Assembly: GCA_041664965.1 (NCBI GenBank)
Contig: JBAYJT010000029.1
Location: forward strand, 1 to 21,799
Direction: 5' to 3'
DNA: 21,799 nucleotides
Source: JBAYJT01 sp041664965
GTDB taxonomy: Bacteria; Pseudomonadota; Gammaproteobacteria; UBA9339
The notes under the pieces were generated by a model, which did no database searches, was not told where the DNA came from, and saw only the letters and a list, made by a program, of their open reading frames with translations. A program made the translations under genes and the position numbers. This document shows, piece after piece, positions 16,940-21,799 of the stretch (the first letter of the stretch is position 1; each line of letters starts with the position of its first letter).

Positions 16940-19291
16940 CTTATCCGCCAAACGGAGCCAAGTTGACACCACTGTGTCTGGATTAAGCGAAATACTACCA
17001 ATGCCTTCTTTCATAAGCCAAGCGGCAAAATCGGGATAATCGGAAGGAGCCTGTCCGCAGATGCCAATATATTTTTTGGCTGTTTTGCAGGCTTTTATTA
17101 CTTGATGCAATAAGATTTTCACGGATTCATTTCTTTCATCAAAAATAGGTGCAACTAAGCTGGAATCGCGGTCTAGACCTAAAGTAAGCTGGGTTAAATC
17201 GTTAGATCCAATTGAAAAACCGTCGAAATATTCTAAAAATTCTTTCGCTAAAAGTACGTTTGATGGAATTTCGCACATCATGATTACGCGTAAACCGTTT
17301 TTACCACGCTTTAGACCATTTTTGGCAAGAATTTCTGTTACAGCTTCAGCTTCTTTTAAAGTTCTTAAAAACGGCAGCATAACTTCCACATTAGTAAGCC
17401 CCATTTCATCTCGCACGCGCTTTATCGCTTCGCATTCTAAAGCAAAACAAGCAGTAAATTCTGGCGAAACATAACGAGAAACTCCTCGAAATCCTAACAT
17501 CGGATTTTCTTCTTTGGGCTCAAAATATTGCCCACCCAATAAATTCGCATATTCATTCGATTTAAAATCCGAAAAGCGCACTATCACTGGTTTTGGATAA
17601 AACGCCGCCGCGATCGTGCTAATGCCTTCGCGCAGCTTTTCAATATAAAATTCGGTAGGACTTGCATAAGCCATCGTCAAGTTTTTAATTTTTTCGCGCA
17701 TGGCTTTAGGAATTTCGCGCGGTCGCAAAAGAGCATTGGGATGAATGCCAATATTGCTAATCACAAATTCCAAACGCACCAAACCCACGCCATTATTGGG
17801 TAAAAACTGCTCTGTAAATGCCATATCTGGATGCGCTAAATTCAAACAAATTTTAGTTGGCAGTTTGGGCATTGCTTTTATTGAAGCTTCTTTGACTTGA
17901 ATCGGCAAGATACCTTCATAGACAATACCCGTCTCACCTTCCGCACAAGAAACAGTGATTTTTTGGCCAGTTTTTAATTTACTCGTTGCATTATTACAAC
18001 CAACTATAGCCGGAATGCCAAGTTCTCGGGCTACGATAGCCGCATGACAAGTACGCCCGCCGCGGTTGGTTATAATTGCCGCAGCTTTTTTCATGATCGG
18101 CTCCCAGTCTGGATCTGTCATGTCAGCAACTAAAACTTCACCAGATTGCATTTTATTCATATCACGAGGATTTAAAATAACACGCACACTGCCCTGCCCA
18201 ATGTTTTGCCCAACGCTGTTTCCCGTCACCAAAACTTTACTTTTTTTAAGCAAGCTCATTTTTTTTACTGTGTTGACTTTATCTTGGCTGCGTACTGTTT
18301 CTGGCCGCGCCTGTACGATGTAGAGCTTACCATCCACGCTATCTTTGGCCCATTCAATATCCATGGGACGTCCATAATGCTCTTCAATAGAAAGCGCATA
18401 ACGAGCCAGCTCCAAAACTTCTTTATCTGCTACACAAAACTTACTGCGCTTCACCGCAAAATTAGGCACATCTTTTACGGATTTACCAAAAGAAAACTTC
18501 TGTGTTGCAATCGTAGCAATTTGCTTTTTGCCTAAGTTACGCTGCAAAATAGCAAACTTTTTATTTTTGAGTAATGGCTTAGAAATATAGAATTCATCAG
18601 GGTTTACCTTGCCTTGCACCACAGTTTCGCCCAAGCCATAATTAGCATTAATTAAAATAACTTGATCAAAACCTGATTCTGTATCAAGAGTAAACATCAC
18701 GCCGCTTGTAGCCAAACTACTTTGCACCATCCTCTGCACGCCAGCCGAAATCGCCATTTTCTCGTGTTTAAAACCATTTTGGACGCGATAAACAATAGCC
18801 CTTTCGTTAAAAGTTGAAGCGAAAACTGCTTTGATAGCTAATAAAATATTTTCCAAATTTTTAATATTAAGATAGGAATCATGCTGTCCAGCGAAAGATG
18901 CTGTTGGCAGATCTTCAAAAGTAGCGGATGATCGCACTGCAAAGGCCATCTTGCTATTTTTACCAAGCTTTGCATAAGCATTGGCAATGTCATTTTGAAA
19001 TTCTTTACTAAAATCAGCATCCATTATCCATTTTTTTATTTCCCTACTTGCTTCTTTAAGTTTTCGAACATTAGTTGGGTTTAACTCTTTTAGCTTCGCA
19101 TAAATCTTTTCATCCAACTTATTCTCTTTCAAAAAAGCTCGGTAAGCTGCCGCCGTAGTCGCAAAGCCATCTGGAATGCGAAGTTTCAGCTTCTTTAAAT
19201 TTTGAATCATCTCGCCCAAAGAAGCATTTTTACCACCAACTTTGGGCAAATCTTGCAAAGTAATATTTTGAAAATTAATTATGTTTTCCAT
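16937..19291 (-). CDS. ppsA: Phosphoenolpyruvate synthase
   Basis: The ATG at 19291 follows AAGG by six bases; an upstream in-frame TTG at 19312 is less likely. The protein has 784 residues, against about 792 in E. coli. An N-terminal ATP-grasp, pyruvate-phosphate-dikinase-type domain covers about 1-335. The mobile phosphohistidine domain has the GGRTCHAAIVARELGIPA motif with catalytic His near 416. The C-terminal TIM-barrel PEP/pyruvate domain (about 470-784) holds SIGSNDLTQLTLGLDRDS and the GICGQAPSDYP active-site Cys region. It converts pyruvate, ATP and water to PEP, AMP and phosphate for gluconeogenesis in the cytoplasm, so the cell can probably grow on lactate, pyruvate or amino acids. 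It is divergent from the alpha/beta hydrolase gene, with 42 bases between start codons. Its stop lies inside palindrome P5, and its 3' end has a diverged duplicate at 14853-15120. Confidence 0.96.
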   Translation of the reverse strand: MENIINFQNITLQDLPKVGGKNASLGEMIQNLKKLKLRIPDGFATTAAAYRAFLKENKLDEKIYAKLKELNPTNVRKLKEASREIKKWIMDADFSKEFQNDIANAYAKLGKNSKMAFAVRSSATFEDLPTASFAGQHDSYLNIKNLENILLAIKAVFASTFNERAIVYRVQNGFKHEKMAISAGVQRMVQSSLATSGVMFTLDTESGFDQVILINANYGLGETVVQGKVNPDEFYISKPLLKNKKFAILQRNLGKKQIATIATQKFSFGKSVKDVPNFAVKRSKFCVADKEVLELARYALSIEEHYGRPMDIEWAKDSVDGKLYIVQARPETVRSQDKVNTVKKMSLLKKSKVLVTGNSVGQNIGQGSVRVILNPRDMNKMQSGEVLVADMTDPDWEPIMKKAAAIITNRGGRTCHAAIVARELGIPAIVGCNNATSKLKTGQKITVSCAEGETGIVYEGILPIQVKEASIKAMPKLPTKICLNLAHPDMAFTEQFLPNNGVGLVRLEFVISNIGIHPNALLRPREIPKAMREKIKNLTMAYASPTEFYIEKLREGISTIAAAFYPKPVIVRFSDFKSNEYANLLGGQYFEPKEENPMLGFRGVSRYVSPEFTACFALECEAIKRVRDEMGLTNVEVMLPFLRTLKEAEAVTEILAKNGLKRGKNGLRVIMMCEIPSNVLLAKEFLEYFDGFSIGSNDLTQLTLGLDRDSSLVAPIFDERNESVKILLHQVIKACKTAKKYIGICGQAPSDYPDFAAWLMKEGIGSISLNPDTVVSTWLRLADK

Positions 19292-19333
19292 GTTTGTCCT
19301 TCCCCTTAACAAAATTAATGCTAAACTTTCATT

Positions 19334-20113
19334 ATGAAAAAACTAGTATTCTTAATTATAACCGCTTACTTACTATTTGCAGCTTTTGCCTATTTTTTTA
19401 CTGACTCTGTAATGTTTGAACCTAGAACCCAAACTTATAAAGACAATGCAGAAATAATTAAGCTCAAAACTCCCGATGGCGCCTTGCTTTCCGCTATTTA
19501 CTTAAAAAACCCTAAAGCCACCTACACTATATTGGCCAGCCATGGCAATGCTGAAGATCTACATACTTCTTATCCAAGGCTAAAATTATTTCAACAACAT
19601 GGATTCAATGTTTTCGCCTATGATTATCGCGGTTACGGCACTAGCACTGGGATACCCAGTGAAGAAAATGTCTATACTGACATTGACACAGCATATAATT
19701 ATTTGATCCACAACTTAAAAATTTCACCGGACAAAATTATTGTGTATGGCTTTTCTCTTGGAACTGCCGTCAGCATTGATCTTGCCTCTCACAAAAAAAT
19801 AGGTGGATTAATTGTACAAAGCGCTTTCTTAAGTGCACCGCGCGTCTATACTCAAATTCCCATTTCACCATTCGATAAATTTAATAATCTTAAAAAAATC
19901 ACTTCCATTACATACCCTGTCTTATTCATCCACGGCACCAATGACACTTTCGTGCCTTTTTGGCATGGAAAAAAATTATATGAAACCACTCTTGCTCCCA
20001 AGAAATATCTCTGGGTCAACGGCGCTGGACATAATGATATATTGCAAGTAGCCGGAAAAGATTATTGGCAGGCGATAGATGGTTTTGTGAATGATTTTTT
20101 ATCCGGACTTTGA
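19334..20113 (+). CDS. Membrane-anchored alpha/beta hydrolase (BEM46/ABHD13-17-like)
   Basis: The 259-residue protein starts with a single hydrophobic helix (about 4-22), an uncleaved anchor or signal that would place the enzyme at the periplasmic face of the inner membrane. The fold shows an oxyanion-type SHGNAED segment (69-75), the nucleophile elbow GFSLG with Ser141, the acid Asp204 in HGTNDTFVP, and His233 in GAGHND. This complete triad, together with the YDYRGYGTSTG strand-turn (97-106), fits the BEM46/ABHD13-17 group of serine hydrolases. Substrates are unknown in most bacteria; an acyl-ester or thioester is plausible. No clear ribosome-binding site precedes the ATG, and the leader is shared with divergent ppsA, so weak or leaderless translation is possible. 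It ends 180 bases before the lipoprotein gene on the same strand. Confidence 0.88.
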   Translation: MKKLVFLIITAYLLFAAFAYFFTDSVMFEPRTQTYKDNAEIIKLKTPDGALLSAIYLKNPKATYTILASHGNAEDLHTSYPRLKLFQQHGFNVFAYDYRGYGTSTGIPSEENVYTDIDTAYNYLIHNLKISPDKIIVYGFSLGTAVSIDLASHKKIGGLIVQSAFLSAPRVYTQIPISPFDKFNNLKKITSITYPVLFIHGTNDTFVPFWHGKKLYETTLAPKKYLWVNGAGHNDILQVAGKDYWQAIDGFVNDFLSGL

Positions 20114-20130
20114 TTTGATTTTATAACCCA

Positions 20131-20163
20131 TTGATTTATATAGAATTCATATAGACATGTTTT
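20131..20163 (+). promoter_or_regulatory. Copy B of a three-copy 33-bp upstream motif
   Basis: It begins TTGATTTATA and ends TAGACATGTTTT, like copy C, and is co-oriented with the lipoprotein gene, 130 bases from its ATG. TATATA (20137-20142) could be a -10 box with TTGATT at 20115-20120 (16-base spacer). Confidence 0.55.
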
Positions 20164-20181
20164 GGGGTATTCTTATTTTCA

Positions 20182-20200
20182 CCCAGCCTTGCGGACTGGG
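20182..20200. repeat. GC-rich hairpin in the leader of the lipoprotein gene
   Basis: CCCAGCC pairs with GGACTGGG through a single bulged A and a four-base loop. It stands out from the AT-rich surroundings. No T-run follows, so it is more likely a REP-like or mRNA-structure element than a terminator. Confidence 0.5.
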
Positions 20201-20293
20201 CTACCATTTTGGCATTCGATTCAATATTTGCAAAATATCACTACTGCTGCCATTATTAAGCCAAATGCAAAAATAAAACCATGGAGAATTATT

Positions 20294-21082
20294 ATGAAAA
20301 GTAAGCTTTCATTAATCGCCATAACAGTTGTTTTCTTAGGCTGTACGGGTTTTTGCTATAAAAATTCGCCTACTCCTAGCCCTACTGGAACCAAAAATTA
20401 CGAAGTCACTAGTTTTAACTCTCTGGACATAAAATCCGCAATGCAAGTTGAAATCGTCTCTGGCACAAAGCCGCACGTGGAAGTGCAAGGAGACAAGGAT
20501 TTTATCTCACATCTTAATGTTTCCACAAAGGGATCGACTTTGTACCTTAATCTTTCTAGGGACTGGTCGTGGCATATGCAAGATTGTGATAACACAAAAA
20601 TAATTGTTACTACAAATTCACCTCTGCAAAATATCACGCTCGCCGGATCAAATCATTTAGACGCAGATAATTTGAAAACTAAGAATTTAACAATCGATGC
20701 AAGCGGATCTAGTCATTGCAACCTTTCCGGCAACGTTGATCATTTATCCATCAATGTTAGCGGATCCAGTCATATTGATGCGGCAAAACTAGTTGCCCAG
20801 GATATTAATATTCAGGCTACCGGATCTTCACACATCGATCTTAGTGGTAAAACTACTACTCTCAAAATCAATGCTGCCGGATCTCATCACATTGAAGCCA
20901 AAAGATTAATTGCTGAGGGTGTTAGTGTTATTGCTGCAGGATCATCACATATCAGTGTTTATGCAAACCGCTCGCTCGATGTTCAAGCATTTGGAGATTC
21001 CAGAATTATTTATTTGGGACATCCCAAAAACGTCACAAAAAATACAGCGGGATTTTCGAGGCTAGAAGAAGAAAGCCACTAA
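20294..21082 (+). CDS. DUF2807 (head-GIN) type beta-helix lipoprotein with a His ladder
   Basis: The ATG at 20294 follows GGAG by seven bases; the frame is open from 20162, but that part has no ribosome-binding site. The 262-residue protein has a lipoprotein-like signal ending Phe-Leu-Gly-Cys17, a slightly unusual lipobox. Residues about 35-115 match the start of the DUF2807/putative auto-transporter adhesin head-GIN domain (Phe-x-Ser-Leu-Asp-Ile, then an Val-Glu-Val strand). Residues 118-240 form short rungs of 19-20 residues, each beginning GS(S/N/H)H, typical of a right-handed beta-helix. His121, 141, 160, 180, 199 and 219 recur at 20-19-20-19-20 spacing. It is probably anchored in an outer or inner membrane leaflet facing the periplasm or surface. 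The biochemical role of the family is not established. It is convergent with the YchJ gene. Confidence 0.87.
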   Translation: MKSKLSLIAITVVFLGCTGFCYKNSPTPSPTGTKNYEVTSFNSLDIKSAMQVEIVSGTKPHVEVQGDKDFISHLNVSTKGSTLYLNLSRDWSWHMQDCDNTKIIVTTNSPLQNITLAGSNHLDADNLKTKNLTIDASGSSHCNLSGNVDHLSINVSGSSHIDAAKLVAQDINIQATGSSHIDLSGKTTTLKINAAGSHHIEAKRLIAEGVSVIAAGSSHISVYANRSLDVQAFGDSRIIYLGHPKNVTKNTAGFSRLEEESH

Positions 21083-21133
21083 CCAATCGCGTAATTTTAT
21101 TAAAAACTAATTATTTCTGGTATTTAGTCAAAC

Positions 21134-21604
21134 TCATCTGGCACAACACTGCTTATACTTTTTTCCGCTACCGCAAGGACACTTATCATTCCTCCCTACT
21201 TTGGCAGTTTCGCGTATAAATGGCTTGCTCTCTGGCCTTTTGGCTCCCACATAATACCAACATCCAGCTGCTTCTTGAAAAACTGAAATCTCGTGATGTT
21301 TTCTAGGCTGGCCATTTTCTGTATAAGAGGCAACAAACTCAACTATGTTTGGCTCAGTCTTTAAAATTTCAAGTTTTTGCCAATTAGAATTCTCTGCCCA
21401 CTCCAAGGTCGCTTTAGGATCGAATTCTTTCCGCAAATCTGGATGCAATGTTTTGCCAAGGTAATCTATATTCTTTTTAACATAGGCTGTATAACGCGAA
21501 CGCATCAGCTCTTCAGGTGTTGCAGCACTTCTTTCCGCCATTAACAGCGGTTTACAACAATGCTCATAGTCAATTCCAGATCCACAGGGACATAAGTTAT
21601 TCAT
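21134..21604 (-). CDS. ychJ: YchJ/UPF0225-type protein with two SEC-C zinc motifs
   Basis: The 156-residue length and architecture match YchJ. An N-terminal SEC-C motif (C5, C7, C16, C17; CPCGSG then HCC) is followed by the YchJ middle domain, with RSRYTAYVKKNIDYL at about 40-54 and a Trp-rich NTF2-like fold. A C-terminal SEC-C motif (C142, C144, C153, C154; CPCGSGKKYKQCC) ends the protein. SEC-C motifs bind zinc, as in SecA. The role of YchJ is not established. AGGT lies about seven bases before the ATG at 21604. The 51-base gap to the convergent lipoprotein gene shows no GC-rich stem, so I see no terminator there. Confidence 0.93.
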   Translation of the reverse strand: MNNLCPCGSGIDYEHCCKPLLMAERSAATPEELMRSRYTAYVKKNIDYLGKTLHPDLRKEFDPKATLEWAENSNWQKLEILKTEPNIVEFVASYTENGQPRKHHEISVFQEAAGCWYYVGAKRPESKPFIRETAKVGRNDKCPCGSGKKYKQCCAR

Positions 21605-21639
21605 AAGATGACCTAAATATGCAATTTTTATCTAATACT

Positions 21640-21672
21640 TTGATTTATAAAGAAAATTTATAGACATGTTTT
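21640..21672 (+). promoter_or_regulatory. Copy C of a three-copy 33-bp upstream motif
   Basis: It is the closest relative of copy B and is followed by a small hairpin (CTTTGT 21677-21682 with ACAAAG 21688-21693). It is co-oriented with the gene starting at 21766, 93 bases downstream. TATAAA at 21646-21651 could be a -10 box. Confidence 0.55.
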
Positions 21673-21709
21673 TGATCTTTGTACACGACAAAGTTTAGAT
21701 TGAAAAAGA

Positions 21710-21786
21710 TAACTCGCTGAAGTATAACGTAAAACTTTAATCTACTAAAAAGAAAGGAGTACGTTATGAAAGCAGTCAGCGAGTTA
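21710..21786 (+). promoter_or_regulatory. Long inverted repeat enclosing the ribosome-binding site and covering the start codon
   Basis: TAACTCGCTGA (21710-21720) pairs with TCAGCGAGTTA (21776-21786), and inside it ATAACGT (21724-21730) pairs with ACGTTAT (21761-21767). The inner stem includes the A and T of the start codon, and AAAGGAG lies in the 30-base loop. An RNA starting upstream of 21710 could fold this way and hide the start. An RNA starting inside would not. Confidence 0.6.
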
Positions 21787-21799
21787 GAAGAGATCTTAA
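21766..21799 (+). CDS. Start of an unidentified gene, possibly a transposase (partial)
   Basis: ATG at 21766 lies seven bases after a strong AAAGGAG, and eleven codons (MKAVSELEEIL) are visible before the window ends. That is too short to identify by family. The Leu-Glu-Glu-Ile-Leu start is reminiscent of IS4-like transposases, and the start-codon-masking inverted repeat is a device known from IS10 and IS50. The transposase call is a guess; the gene start itself is well supported. Confidence 0.4.
   Translation, partial: MKAVSELEEIL

Noticed and set aside
20221..20322. A 33-residue hydrophobic open frame on the minus strand
   Set aside because: It starts antisense to the lipoprotein signal peptide and has no clear ribosome-binding site. 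One predicted helix is easy to obtain by chance here.

Overview
The window looks like a chromosomal segment of an AT-rich gammaproteobacterium. TolB, phosphoenolpyruvate synthase, a YchJ-type SEC-C protein and a GalP/XylE-type sugar symporter are all of gammaproteobacterial kind. The accessory content (a very large secreted Tc/RHS toxin-like protein, a secreted B-repeat protein, and TPR proteins with Ser/Thr tails) would suit a host-associated member such as the Legionellales/Coxiellaceae. That lineage call is inference, not something the sequence proves.

Layout, left to right. (1) 1-8267, minus strand: a secreted B-repeat protein cut by the window edge, preceded by a 2217-residue Sec-exported SpvB/TcB-RHS protein with a seven-unit FG-GAP propeller region, YD repeats, an RHS core and a 347-residue unique tip ending in a papain-like Asn-Asn-Cys-His motif. 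(2) 8409-9713, minus: tolB, apparently without its usual tol-pal neighbours. (3) 9714-10045: a non-coding region with a ~200-bp inverted-repeat element. (4) 10046-11440, plus: a sugar-proton symporter. (5) 11441-16939: a mosaic of three minus-strand genes for TPR/Ser-rich proteins, five copies of a 26-bp palindrome, and a tail-to-tail pair of gene remnants (3' end of ppsA joined to 3' end of the symporter gene). (6) 16937-19291, minus: intact ppsA. (7) 19334-21604: a membrane-anchored alpha/beta hydrolase, a DUF2807-type lipoprotein with a regular His ladder, and a YchJ-type SEC-C protein. (8) From 21766: the start of a gene, possibly a transposase, whose start codon lies in a long inverted repeat.

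The most unusual region is 11177-17210. It reads as two copies of a unit [symporter 3' end - palindrome - TPR gene(s) - palindrome - ppsA 3' end] placed head to tail, with a ppsA/symporter junction near 15120. The remnant copies differ from the intact genes almost only at synonymous positions, so they diverged while still functional. That favours DNA from a relative integrated by homologous recombination over a fresh local duplication. The TPR genes between them behave like exchangeable cassettes bounded by palindromes.

A second shared signal is a 33-bp motif found three times (near 9818, 20131 and 21640), each time upstream of and co-oriented with a gene start.
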